Source of the DNA: JAIRLS01 sp031551455 | GTDB taxonomy: Bacteria > Bacteroidota > Bacteroidia > Bacteroidales > UBA4181 | Length of the DNA stretch: 6,059 nucleotides | Assembly: GCA_031551455.1 (NCBI GenBank) | Contig: JAVBNP010000218.1 | Location: forward strand, 1 to 6,059 | Direction of reading: 5' to 3' | In this document: positions 1-5,726 of the stretch, piece by piece | How positions within the stretch are numbered: the first letter of the stretch is position 1 | Layout of the letters: every line of letters starts with the position of its first letter | Translations under genes and position numbers: made by a program | Notes under the pieces: model-generated | Databases searched by the model: none | The model's input: only the letters and a program-made list of their open reading frames with translations | What the model was told of the DNA's origin: nothing

Positions 1-1101
1 CCCGATACGTATCTTTCCATGTCGGGTAATGATTTACGCGAAGGGCTTGCACGCATGAGTCGTAATTTCTTTCGTGTTCGTCCGTGGTTCGAGCCGGGCG
101 CTTGGGGCGGTTCGTGGATGAAAGAACATTTCGAAGGATTGAACAAGGATGTGGACAATCTGGCTTGGTCATTCGAACTGATGGTTTTGGAAAACGGTCT
201 GTTGTTCGAAAGCGATGGTCTTGCGTTGGAAGTGTCTTTCGACTTTTTGATGTATCACGATCACAAAGCAGTGCTGGGCGATTGTGCGGAACGGTTCAAA
301 TATGATTTCCCCGTCCGTTTCGATTTCTTGGATACGTTTGACGGCGGTAACCTTTCCGTTCAGTGTCACCCGCGTCCCGAATACATCAAAAAAGAATTCG
401 GTATGCCGTTTACGCAAGACGAGACTTATTACATCATGGATTGTAAAGGAGATCCCGTTGTTTATCTCGGATTTCAACAAGATATCCACCCCGAAGAGTT
501 TCACGAAGCATTGATCCAAAGCGAAAAGGATGCCGAGCCGATCGATATCGAGAAATATGTGCAAAAACATTCCGCTAAGAAACATGATCTCTTTTTGATT
601 CCCAACGGGACCATTCACGCATCGGGAAAAGATAATTTGGTACTGGAAATCAGCAGTTCGCCTTACATATTTACGTTTAAAATGTATGACTGGGTGCGGT
701 TGGACCTCGACGGCAGACCACGTCCGATCAATATCGAGCACGGAATGAAAAACGTATACTTCGAACGTCGCGGGAAGGTAGTGCAAGACGAGCTGATCAG
801 CAAACCGTATGTTCTGAAAAAAACCGAAAATTATGTCATTGAACATCTGCCCACCCATCGGAACCATTTCTATGATGTATACCGTTACTCGATCTCAACG
901 GAAACCGCCATCGAAACCGACGGTAAATTTCATGTGTGGATGTTGGTAGAAGGAGAATCGGTGATGATTGAAACCGCCGAAGGAATGAAGCAACGATTCA
1001 ATTACGCCGAAACATTCGTTATTCCTGCTGCAGCGGGATCTTACAAAATCATCAATGAAGGAAAATCAAGAGCAATGCTGGTAAAAGCGTTCGTAAAATA
1101 G
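1..1101 (+). CDS. manA: Class I mannose-6-phosphate isomerase, 3' part (5' end outside window)
   Basis: This enzyme interconverts mannose 6-phosphate and fructose 6-phosphate in the cytoplasm, feeding GDP-mannose synthesis or mannose catabolism. The frame is open from base 1, so the ATG at 19 is internal and the gene starts upstream. The window holds 366 sense codons. The cupin zinc site is readable. The LSVQCHP block gives the Q and H ligands (codons 361-363 and 367-369), DETYYI gives E (421-423) and IPNGTIHASG gives the last H (616-618). A tryptophan-rich block (PWFEPGAWGGSW) comes before them, and a C-terminal cupin-like domain ends in AAAGSYKI and VKAF. From memory, Bacteroidetes members with this layout are about 580-600 residues, so roughly 220 residues are missing on the left. 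All metal ligands are present, so I expect an active enzyme. Substrate choice within the family is inferred. Confidence 0.88.
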   Translation, partial: PDTYLSMSGNDLREGLARMSRNFFRVRPWFEPGAWGGSWMKEHFEGLNKDVDNLAWSFELMVLENGLLFESDGLALEVSFDFLMYHDHKAVLGDCAERFKYDFPVRFDFLDTFDGGNLSVQCHPRPEYIKKEFGMPFTQDETYYIMDCKGDPVVYLGFQQDIHPEEFHEALIQSEKDAEPIDIEKYVQKHSAKKHDLFLIPNGTIHASGKDNLVLEISSSPYIFTFKMYDWVRLDLDGRPRPINIEHGMKNVYFERRGKVVQDELISKPYVLKKTENYVIEHLPTHRNHFYDVYRYSISTETAIETDGKFHVWMLVEGESVMIETAEGMKQRFNYAETFVIPAAAGSYKIINEGKSRAMLVKAFVK

Positions 1102-1104
1102 ACC

Positions 1105-1124
1105 AGATCGATGTGTTTCGATCT
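1105..1124 (+). terminator. Weak hairpin after the isomerase gene
   Basis: A perfect 7-bp stem (AGATCGA / TCGATCT) with a 6-base loop begins 4 bases after the isomerase stop codon. No T run follows, so it is a poor intrinsic terminator. It may only slow polymerase or protect the mRNA 3' end. The rest of the 210-base spacer up to 1311 is AT-rich, and apart from the promoter candidate near 1270 I see nothing in it. Confidence 0.3.
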
Positions 1125-1269
1125 CAACATCCATTTTCGAAAGATTTTTCGCGTGATAAAGAAAGTTATCCACTTGAATTATCGACTAAATAACTAACAA
1201 TAAGACAACTAAAATATTTCGGTTAATAAAATGGCTCAAGCGTCCAAATCAATCATATCCCGAATTTTA

Positions 1270-1277
1270 TACTTTTG
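1270..1277 (+). promoter_or_regulatory. Candidate -7 promoter element for the OmpA lipoprotein gene
   Basis: TACTTTTG matches the Bacteroidetes -7 consensus TAnnTTTG exactly. It predicts a transcript start near 1281-1283 and a leader of about 30 bases. No clear TTTG -33 element lies at the expected distance, so the call rests on the -7 box and its position. The leader has no Shine-Dalgarno sequence. It carries CCTCC at 1301-1305, the opposite sense, which fits the SD-independent initiation usual in this phylum. Confidence 0.5.
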
Positions 1278-1311
1278 CTCCGAATTATAACTTGGTAATA
1301 CCTCCACTAAT

Positions 1312-2322
1312 ATGAAGAAAGTAAATTTGTTTCTTCTCTTGTTTGCCTTTTCGGTCTCATTGGTTGTTATCGACTCGTGTGTGCCTTTGAGCAAATTTTC
1401 GGAACAGAAAAAGAAGATCAAACGCTACGAAACGGAAAATAACGATTTGATCTCGGCCAATGAACAATTGACGGTCAGTAATACCGAACTGCGAGCCAAT
1501 ATTGACGCTTGTAAAAAAGGATACGATCAAATGGTGGCCGATTCCGTAAAACGGGCGCAAGCCATTCTCGAATTAAAAGAAAACAGTCGTCGATTGGAAA
1601 ATCGTTTGCAAGAATTAAATGTCTCCATGGATGCCTTAAAAAAAGGTTCGGAGCGCGAATCTTCCAAACTGATGATGCAAATACAGGGGATACAAACCGA
1701 TTTGCAGACGCGCGAGGATGAGTTGCAAAAATTGTCTCAAGAAATGTCCGAAAAACAACGGAACCTCGCGGCCATGGAACAGGAATTGGACAAGCGCAAT
1801 CGTCGCATGGCCGAATTGGAACGGGTCATTTCGCGTCAAGATTCGGCGGTACGGGCCTTGAGAAACAAGGTATCGGCAGCTTTGGTGGGCTTGGAAAACA
1901 ACGGATTGACGATATCCATCCGTCAAGGAAAGGTGTACGTTTCGTTGGATGAAAAACTGCTTTTTAAATCGGGCAGTATTGTGGTAGATCCTGCGGGAGT
2001 GAGCGCTTTGAAAAAACTATCGAAAATATTGGAACAAAATCCCGATATCAACATTACCATCGAAGGACACACCGATAACGTCCCGCTTTCGTCAAACGCA
2101 TCTATGCAGGACAATTGGGATTTGAGCGTGAAGCGTGCCACGTCGATTGTTCGTATTCTGCTCGACGGCACCAAAATATCACCCGATCGGCTCACGGCTG
2201 CCGGGCGCGGCGAATTTATTCCCGTGGATAAAGCCAACACTTCGCAGGCACGACAAAAAAATCGTCGTACGGAGATCATCCTCATGCCCAAGTTGGATGA
2301 ATTATACCAAATGTTGGAATAA
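1312..2322 (+). CDS. OmpA-family lipoprotein with long coiled coil
   Basis: Predicted envelope lipoprotein of 336 residues that should tie a membrane to peptidoglycan. A hydrophobic signal peptide (about residues 5-20) is followed by Cys23 in VVIDSC. That is an imperfect lipobox, but plausible for Bacteroidetes. Residues about 30-190 are a charged, heptad-like coiled coil rich in Glu, Lys, Gln and Leu. Residues about 205-328 form an OmpA/MotB C-terminal domain: LLFKSGS near 216, NITIEGHTDN at 247-256, LSVKRA at 271-276, AAGRGE at 296-301 and NRRTEI at 317-322. Asp255 and Arg275 match the Asp and Arg that bind the diaminopimelate of peptidoglycan in characterised OmpA domains. There is no beta-barrel. 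The ATG is chosen because the signal peptide starts there and a -7 promoter element lies about 35 bases upstream. It is probably cotranscribed with the DUF3109 gene. The exact role is unknown. Confidence 0.88.
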   Translation: MKKVNLFLLLFAFSVSLVVIDSCVPLSKFSEQKKKIKRYETENNDLISANEQLTVSNTELRANIDACKKGYDQMVADSVKRAQAILELKENSRRLENRLQELNVSMDALKKGSERESSKLMMQIQGIQTDLQTREDELQKLSQEMSEKQRNLAAMEQELDKRNRRMAELERVISRQDSAVRALRNKVSAALVGLENNGLTISIRQGKVYVSLDEKLLFKSGSIVVDPAGVSALKKLSKILEQNPDINITIEGHTDNVPLSSNASMQDNWDLSVKRATSIVRILLDGTKISPDRLTAAGRGEFIPVDKANTSQARQKNRRTEIILMPKLDELYQMLE

Positions 2323-2340
2323 AATCAATTACCCGACACA

Positions 2341-2922
2341 ATGATACAAATCGGACAAACCGTTGTCTCTTTGGATGTTCTCGAAAAGCAATTTATTTGC
2401 AATTTAGCCAAATGTAAAGGGATGTGTTGCGTGTTCGGCGAATCGGGCGCTCCGCTCGAAGACGAAGAAACGGAGATTCTGAAACAAATTTACCCCAAGG
2501 TAAAACCGTATATGACGCAAGCCGGCATTGATGTTGTCGAAAACACGGGCGTTTACGATACCGACTTTGACAACGACAAGGTAACTCCTTTAATCGGAAA
2601 TTCGGAAGATTGTGTTTATACGTATTCCAAAGACGGTATCATATATTGTGCCATCGAAAAAGCATACGAAGCCGGCGAAACGAATTTTCGCAAACCGATT
2701 TCTTGTCATCTGTATCCCATACGCATTACCAAATATTCCGATTTCGAAGCGGTGAACTATCACCAATGGGATATTTGTCGCGATGCGTTACGCTTGGGAA
2801 AAAAGACGGGAACACCGCTATATGTTTTCTTGAAAGAACCGTTGATCCGAAAATACGGTGCGGAGTGGTATGAACAACTGTGCATTGCCGCGGAGCACGT
2901 TAAAAAGACCGTAAGATCTTAA
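2341..2922 (+). CDS. DUF3109 family protein, Cys-rich, function unknown
   Basis: Soluble protein of 193 residues with no signal peptide or membrane segment, recognised as DUF3109. It has nine cysteines. An N-terminal cluster is spaced C20-x4-C25-x3-C29-C30, followed by C91, C103, C122 (in SCHLYPIR), C146 and C181. The paired cysteines and the CHLYP motif resemble the cluster-type Cys signature of YkgJ-like proteins, so a bound zinc or iron-sulfur centre is a reasonable inference but is not shown. It starts 18 bases after the OmpA gene stop on the same strand with no promoter between, so the two are probably one transcript. The last codons (2905-2916) overlap a repeat that also forms the tips of the adjacent IS. 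If the IS is removed conceptually, this frame might read 18 codons further, so the native C-terminus is uncertain by a few residues. Confidence 0.85.
   Translation: MIQIGQTVVSLDVLEKQFICNLAKCKGMCCVFGESGAPLEDEETEILKQIYPKVKPYMTQAGIDVVENTGVYDTDFDNDKVTPLIGNSEDCVYTYSKDGIIYCAIEKAYEAGETNFRKPISCHLYPIRITKYSDFEAVNYHQWDICRDALRLGKKTGTPLYVFLKEPLIRKYGAEWYEQLCIAAEHVKKTVRS
2905..2916 (+). repeat. Outer copy of the IS-tip motif, left flank
   Basis: AAGACCGTAAGA here is identical to bases 4-15 of the IS left end (2930-2941). It lies 25 bp outside it in the same orientation, and within the last codons of the DUF3109 gene. Together with 3726-3737 it forms an outer inverted repeat around the IS. Read on the - strand it is followed by TTTTT, as expected for one arm of an intrinsic terminator serving the nucleotidyltransferase gene. 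Confidence 0.75.
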
Positions 2923-2926
2923 AACA

Positions 2927-2957
2927 GGTAAGACCGTAAGAAAAAAAATGGATTTGG
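2927..2957 (+). repeat. IS left terminal inverted repeat
   Basis: The first 15 bp (GGTAAGACCGTAAGA) match the right end perfectly in inverted orientation. The next 11 match at 4 positions, and TTTGG at positions 27-31 is identical at the same offset, giving 24 of 31 matches. The conserved tip plus conserved TTTGG block suggests two transposase contact zones. The tip contains GTAAGA twice, 8 bp apart. The TTTG of the inner block (2953-2956) also serves as the -33 element of the transposase promoter. Confidence 0.8.
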
Positions 2958-2984
2958 TAATTTAAGATAGATTTTTTATTTTTG
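2953..2984 (+). promoter_or_regulatory. IS transposase promoter (TTTG ... TAnnTTTG)
   Basis: TTTG at 2953-2956 and TATTTTTG at 2977-2984, 20 bases apart, match both Bacteroidetes promoter elements exactly. This is the best promoter in the window. The expected start is near 2988-2990, leaving a leader of only about 6-8 bases before the transposase ATG at 2996. That is too short for a normal ribosome binding site, so translation may be nearly leaderless, which could keep transposase levels low. Confidence 0.7.
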
Positions 2985-2995
2985 CAAAAAAACAT

Positions 2996-3681
2996 ATGAT
3001 TTGTCCTAAATGTCAATCAGTAAATAAAGTAAGAAATGGTATTGTAAGGGATGCTCAACGCTATAAATGTAAAGATTGCGGCTGTAATTATACCTTAGGT
3101 TTTGAAGATTATTTCGAGAAAGAAAAAAAACGTCGCTTTGCTTTATCAATGTATTTGGAAGGGTTAGGATTTCATTCGATAGCCCGATTATTGGGCGTAA
3201 GCCATGTAGCTGTTTTAAATTGGATCCGTAAATATGGCAATCAATTGGAAGATATTCGCAATCCTCGTCCCGCAAAAATTTTGGAATTAGATGAGATTCA
3301 CAGCTATGTCGGCCATAAAAAAACTACCGATGGATTTGGATTGGTGTTGATAGAGAAGCCAAGCAATACGTTGATTTCGTTGTTGGGGACAGAAGTACAA
3401 AAACAGGATTCAGATTGTGGAATAAAGTAAAAAAGCACGCGGTGGGAATTGTTGCGACAGATTATTGGAAATCTTACAAAGAAATGATACCGACTGAAAA
3501 GTTAATACAAACCAAAGCTCAAACCTATACGGTAGAGAGCTATAACGGACAAATCAGACATTTTTTAGCTCGATTCAGAAGAAAAACCAAATGTTATTCT
3601 AAAAGCGTGGAAATGATGATATGCTCGCTTAAGTTATTGATGGCAAAACGAAATAATTTGATATCTATACAAAATTACTAA
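2996..3681 (+). CDS. IS1-family transposase in two overlapping frames (-1 shift at A7)
   Basis: DDE transposase that moves the surrounding IS. The upstream frame runs 2996-3430. The downstream frame, one base back, is open from after the TAA at 3316-3318 to the stop at 3679-3681. Joining them at the seven A of 3317-3323 gives 228 residues with no gap: ...HSYVGHKK then NYRWIWIGVD. The N-terminus has a zinc ribbon (C3, C6, C25, C28). A helix-turn-helix follows at about residues 58-80 (SIARLLGVSHVAVLNWI). The catalytic residues appear to be D99 (ELDEIHSY), D156 (ATDYWKSY) and E181 (YTVESYN), with RRKTKCYSKS after them, as in IS1 InsB. Without the shift, the product stops at 144 residues and lacks D156 and E181. 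The split may be programmed frameshifting, known in IS1, or a one-base loss from a single-frame gene. Confidence 0.87.
3317..3323 (+). other. Slippery A7 run joining the transposase frames
   Basis: The upstream frame reads CAT AAA AAA ACT across this run. A tRNA-Lys on the second AAA can slip back one base and stay fully paired, after which AAC TAC CGA is read. The classical double-slip heptamer is not perfect, because the base before the run is T. Transcript slippage adding one A would also join the frames. I see no strong stem-loop just downstream. Confidence 0.6.
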
Positions 3682-3683
3682 TT

Positions 3684-3714
3684 CCAAAAAAATAAATTCT
3701 CTTACGGTCTTACC
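3684..3714 (+). repeat. IS right terminal inverted repeat
   Basis: This is the inverted partner of 2927-2957. The outer 15 bp (3700-3714) match perfectly and the CCAAA block at 3684-3688 sits at the same offset from the tip. It begins two bases after the transposase stop codon, so the element is compact with almost no 3' non-coding sequence. Confidence 0.8.
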
Positions 3715-3725
3715 GATCTTACATG

Positions 3726-3737
3726 TCTTACGATCTT
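3726..3737 (-). repeat. Outer copy of the IS-tip motif, right flank
   Basis: TCTTACGATCTT is the reverse complement of AAGACCGTAAGA with one mismatch. It lies 26 bp outside the matching bases of the IS right end and one base after the nucleotidyltransferase stop. It pairs with 2905-2916. With the IS removed, the two would form a 12-bp stem with one mismatch around a 9-base loop. On the - strand GTAAGA recurs at short spacing here: GTAAGACAT, GTAAGATCG, GTAAGACC, GTAAGA. Confidence 0.7.
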
Positions 3738-3738
3738 C

Positions 3739-4644
3739 TCACCAGAGCGGACTCGGATATATCCCTTTTTTCGTAAGCGTTTTCAATCGATCGACAACGA
3801 ATGTGCGATCTTCTTTGTATGTCACCCCAAACCATTCGGCAGTGCTGCTCAGAACTTTCACGCTTGCTTTTTTCTCCTTGATCAACTCGCTCAAAACAGT
3901 CGGAATATACAACTCCGCCTTTAAATTATTACCGTTCGCGCGAATAAAGTTTTCGAACGATACCTTCAAATCTTTGAAAAAGTTCGGCGTAAATCCCCAG
4001 CAATTCATCGACACTATTTGATCTTCGGCTAAAGGTTGATTCATTTCCTGTGCATCTTTGTAACAAATAACGCTGCCGATGCGTTTAATTTGCGTGCATT
4101 CGGTAACCTCGAGCAACATATCGTTCTCATCGGTAACGCATATGCCGCGCGACACAAATCCGTAATCGGATAACGTGCGCGCCAATTGATACCCCACCAT
4201 GCAATAGGTCGAATCATCGTTTTTTTGTTGCGTTAAAAACCCCGCCAATTGTTTAAAAGCATCCTCGCCGTAAAAATCGTCGCCGTTGATAACCCCGAAA
4301 GGCTCCTTGATCGCATCGGCGGCCATCAACACAGCATGCGCCGTTCCCCACGGTTTCACGCGTTCGGGATTGTATGTCGTTCCTTGGGGAACATACTCAA
4401 TTTCTTGAAGCACGTATTCGATGTCTATTTTTTCGCCGTATTTTTTATAAAAAACTTGTTTGAATTCGTCCTCGATGCTTTTTCGGATAATCATTACGAT
4501 TTTTCCGAATCCGGCACGTATCGCATCGTAAATGGAATAATCGATGATGGTTTCTCCGTTCGGACCGAGCGCGTCGATTTGTTTTAAACCTCCGTAGCGG
4601 CTACCCATGCCGGCCGCTAAAACTAAAAGAGTCGGTTTTGCCAT
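3739..4644 (-). CDS. Sugar-phosphate nucleotidyltransferase (NTP_transferase family)
   Basis: Predicted cytoplasmic enzyme that couples a nucleoside triphosphate to a sugar 1-phosphate or similar phosphate to make an activated donor, like GalU or RfbA. The chosen start gives 301 residues. The nucleotide-binding loop LAAGMGSRYGGLKQ is at 9-22, PWGTAHAVL at 98-106 contacts the base in this fold, and GDD at 121-123 supplies a metal-binding Asp. AEWFGVTYKEDR near 269-280 is a conserved C-terminal block. The frame is open for 33 more codons, to an ATG at 4743. I reject that start because the family begins at MAKPTLLVLAAG, the extra residues look non-homologous, and the -7 promoter element at 4741-4748 overlaps that ATG. 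It is transcribed towards the IS and ends 24 bases from it. The sugar and nucleotide cannot be told from sequence alone, so no gene symbol is given. Confidence 0.87.
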   Translation of the reverse strand: MAKPTLLVLAAGMGSRYGGLKQIDALGPNGETIIDYSIYDAIRAGFGKIVMIIRKSIEDEFKQVFYKKYGEKIDIEYVLQEIEYVPQGTTYNPERVKPWGTAHAVLMAADAIKEPFGVINGDDFYGEDAFKQLAGFLTQQKNDDSTYCMVGYQLARTLSDYGFVSRGICVTDENDMLLEVTECTQIKRIGSVICYKDAQEMNQPLAEDQIVSMNCWGFTPNFFKDLKVSFENFIRANGNNLKAELYIPTVLSELIKEKKASVKVLSSTAEWFGVTYKEDRTFVVDRLKTLTKKGIYPSPLW

Positions 4645-4740
4645 TTGATTAATTGTGGAATTTATGACGTTTTTATTGGGATCGAAATTTCGAGTTTTCG
4701 GTTCTTTTCCGCGATATTGATTTGCCGTAAAACAACCGCT

Positions 4741-4748
4741 CAAAAATA
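4741..4748 (-). promoter_or_regulatory. Candidate -7 promoter element for the nucleotidyltransferase gene
   Basis: Read on the - strand this is TATTTTTG, an exact TAnnTTTG match. ATTG, three of four bases of the -33 element, lies 20 bases upstream (4769-4772). The transcript would start near 4734-4737 and carry a leader of about 90 bases to the ATG at 4644. This supports the shorter protein start. Confidence 0.5.
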
Positions 4749-4770
4749 GATAAAGAATTCTTACCGGGCA

Positions 4771-4794
4771 ATACCGTTTAACGCATAACGGTAT
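4771..4794 (-). terminator. 8-bp hairpin between ispE and the nucleotidyltransferase gene
   Basis: ATACCGTT (4771-4778) and AACGGTAT (4787-4794) form a perfect 8-bp inverted repeat with an 8-base loop, 28 bases after the ispE stop. No T run follows on the - strand, so termination would be weak. The repeat also touches the probable -33 region of the next promoter, so it could instead be an operator. The rest of the 178-base spacer shows nothing else. Confidence 0.4.
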
Positions 4795-4822
4795 AAGATA
4801 TTTGTTCCCGGTTCAACAACAA

Positions 4823-5635
4823 TCATTTCCAAACAAAACATCCAGGAAATAAATCGTCAATAGTTTCGGGAATTTGCTTGAAAAATCCGTAAACGCTCGA
4901 TCCGCTTCCCGACATGGACGCGAATACCGCACCCATTTCATACATCTTTTTTTTTATTCGACCGATTTCCGGAAACTCGGCAAATACCGAAGGCTCAAAA
5001 TCGTTTACCATTATTTGATGCCAATCGCTTATCGGCGTCACAATCAATTCGGATAAACTTCGGATTGATTTTCGGGGATTAACGGATGCATATGCGGTAG
5101 CGGTACTCACAAAAACGGGTGGTTTTACCAATAGAATGTGATATTCGGCAAGCGACAACGAAATCGGTTGAAGAATTTCCCCTCTGCCGGTTCCCAATGC
5201 AGGGCCGTCATGCAAAAAAAAGGCGCAATCGCTGCCCAAACGGCCGGCATATTCGGATAACGCCGCATCAGGTATCCGCAAGTCGAATAACGTATTAAGC
5301 GCTCGTAAAGTGTATGCGGCATCGGACGAGCCGCCACCCAATCCCGCTCCGACGGGGATATTTTTATGTAATCGTATGTTGACCGGCGGCAGGTTATAAT
5401 CCGCATCCAGCAAACGATATGCTTTTTGACACAGATTATTTTCGGAATCGATATCGGGCAAATTAATCCCCGAACATGCGAATCCCGACTTTTCGGATGC
5501 ATCAACGAGCTCGATTTCCAATGTATCGGTTAACGGAATGGGATAGAAAACGGTTTCAATGTTATGATAACCATCGGGGCGTTTTTCCGTAACGAACAAA
5601 CCGATATTGATCTTTGCCGGAGGATAAACAATCAT
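4823..5635 (-). CDS. ispE: 4-(cytidine 5'-diphospho)-2-C-methyl-D-erythritol kinase
   Basis: Cytoplasmic GHMP-family kinase that phosphorylates the 2-hydroxyl of CDP-methylerythritol with ATP, the fourth enzyme of the MEP pathway to isoprenoid precursors. The 270 residues are close to the usual length (about 270-290). Motif 1 is PAKINIGL at 6-13 with catalytic Lys8. The ATP-binding glycine loop is PVGAGLGGGSSDAA at 94-107. LGSDCAFFL at 133-141 holds catalytic Asp136. GHMP motif 3 is SMSGSGSSVYG at 240-250. RPDGYHNIETVF near 19-30 is the substrate-side signature. All key residues are intact, so it should be functional and is probably essential. It starts at the ATG whose next residues, IVYPPAKIN, match the family N-terminus. 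A -7 element lies 26 bases upstream. It shares strand with DUF4301 and the nucleotidyltransferase gene, but the spacers and promoter candidates suggest separate transcripts. Confidence 0.96.
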   Translation of the reverse strand: MIVYPPAKINIGLFVTEKRPDGYHNIETVFYPIPLTDTLEIELVDASEKSGFACSGINLPDIDSENNLCQKAYRLLDADYNLPPVNIRLHKNIPVGAGLGGGSSDAAYTLRALNTLFDLRIPDAALSEYAGRLGSDCAFFLHDGPALGTGRGEILQPISLSLAEYHILLVKPPVFVSTATAYASVNPRKSIRSLSELIVTPISDWHQIMVNDFEPSVFAEFPEIGRIKKKMYEMGAVFASMSGSGSSVYGFFKQIPETIDDLFPGCFVWK

Positions 5636-5660
5636 GATAACAAGGATAACAAAAACGCGG

Positions 5661-5668
5661 CAAAGATA
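5661..5668 (-). promoter_or_regulatory. Candidate -7 promoter element for ispE
   Basis: The - strand reads TATCTTTG, an exact TAnnTTTG match. It predicts a start near 5654-5657 and a leader of about 20 bases. No TTTG is found at the -33 position. Confidence 0.5.
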
Positions 5669-5673
5669 CGAAA

Positions 5674-5722
5674 CGGAACGATAACATGTCGATAACGGAA
5701 CACGGGGTTCCGCCGACGGAAC
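5674..5722. repeat. Three CGGAAC hexamers spaced 22 and 21 bp
   Basis: CGGAAC occurs at 5674-5679, 5696-5701 and 5717-5722, all in one orientation, upstream of the ispE promoter element. CGATAAC is also repeated 11 bp apart (5679 and 5690). The spacing is about two helical turns, which would place all three on one DNA face. It could be a regulator binding array or simple local duplication. Confidence 0.45.
5707..5722 (-). terminator. Short hairpin after the DUF4301 gene
   Basis: GTTCCG and CGGAAC form a 6-bp GC-rich stem with a 4-base loop, starting 4 bases after the DUF4301 stop on the - strand. No T run follows. It may be a weak terminator or a 3'-end stabilising hairpin. Confidence 0.4.
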
Positions 5723-5726
5723 GTAA

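Larger units (their letters stand above)
2927..3714 (+). mobile_element. IS1-family insertion sequence, 788 bp
   Basis: The element is bounded by inverted repeats starting GGTAAGACC, encodes an IS1-type transposase and carries its own promoter. Its length is close to the 768 bp of IS1, and a GGT tip fits the family. It is more AT-rich than its neighbours, which suggests foreign origin. It lies between the convergent DUF3109 and nucleotidyltransferase genes and breaks neither active domain. There is no exact target duplication. The right flank reads GATCTTACA (3715-3723), and the left flank reads GATCTTAAAACA (2915-2926). These would be a 9-bp duplication, the usual IS1 length, if the left copy gained three A. 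The ends are inferred from the repeats. I cannot name the element. Confidence 0.85.

Noticed and set aside
169..867. 232-codon open frame on the - strand inside the isomerase gene
   Set aside because: It overlaps a strongly supported gene on the + strand, has no recognisable domain, and is best explained as an antisense shadow.
1166..1174. DnaA-box-like TTATCCACT
   Set aside because: A single box with 8 of 9 matches and no cluster or unwinding region; not evidence of a replication origin.
1102..1311. Small RNA or riboswitch in the spacer before the OmpA gene
   Set aside because: Only a weak hairpin and a promoter element are visible; no conserved RNA motif could be recognised.
3415..3681. 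Downstream transposase frame as an independent 88-residue gene
   Set aside because: Its sequence continues the upstream frame exactly at the A7 run, and the same frame is open back to 3319, well before this ATG.
4645..4743. 33-codon N-terminal extension of the nucleotidyltransferase
   Set aside because: The first ATG overlaps a TAnnTTTG promoter element, the extra residues do not look like the family, and the conserved start MAKPTLLVLAAG lies at 4644.
5125..5505. 126-codon - strand open frame inside ispE
   Set aside because: Out-of-frame shadow of ispE, whose catalytic motifs all lie in the other frame.
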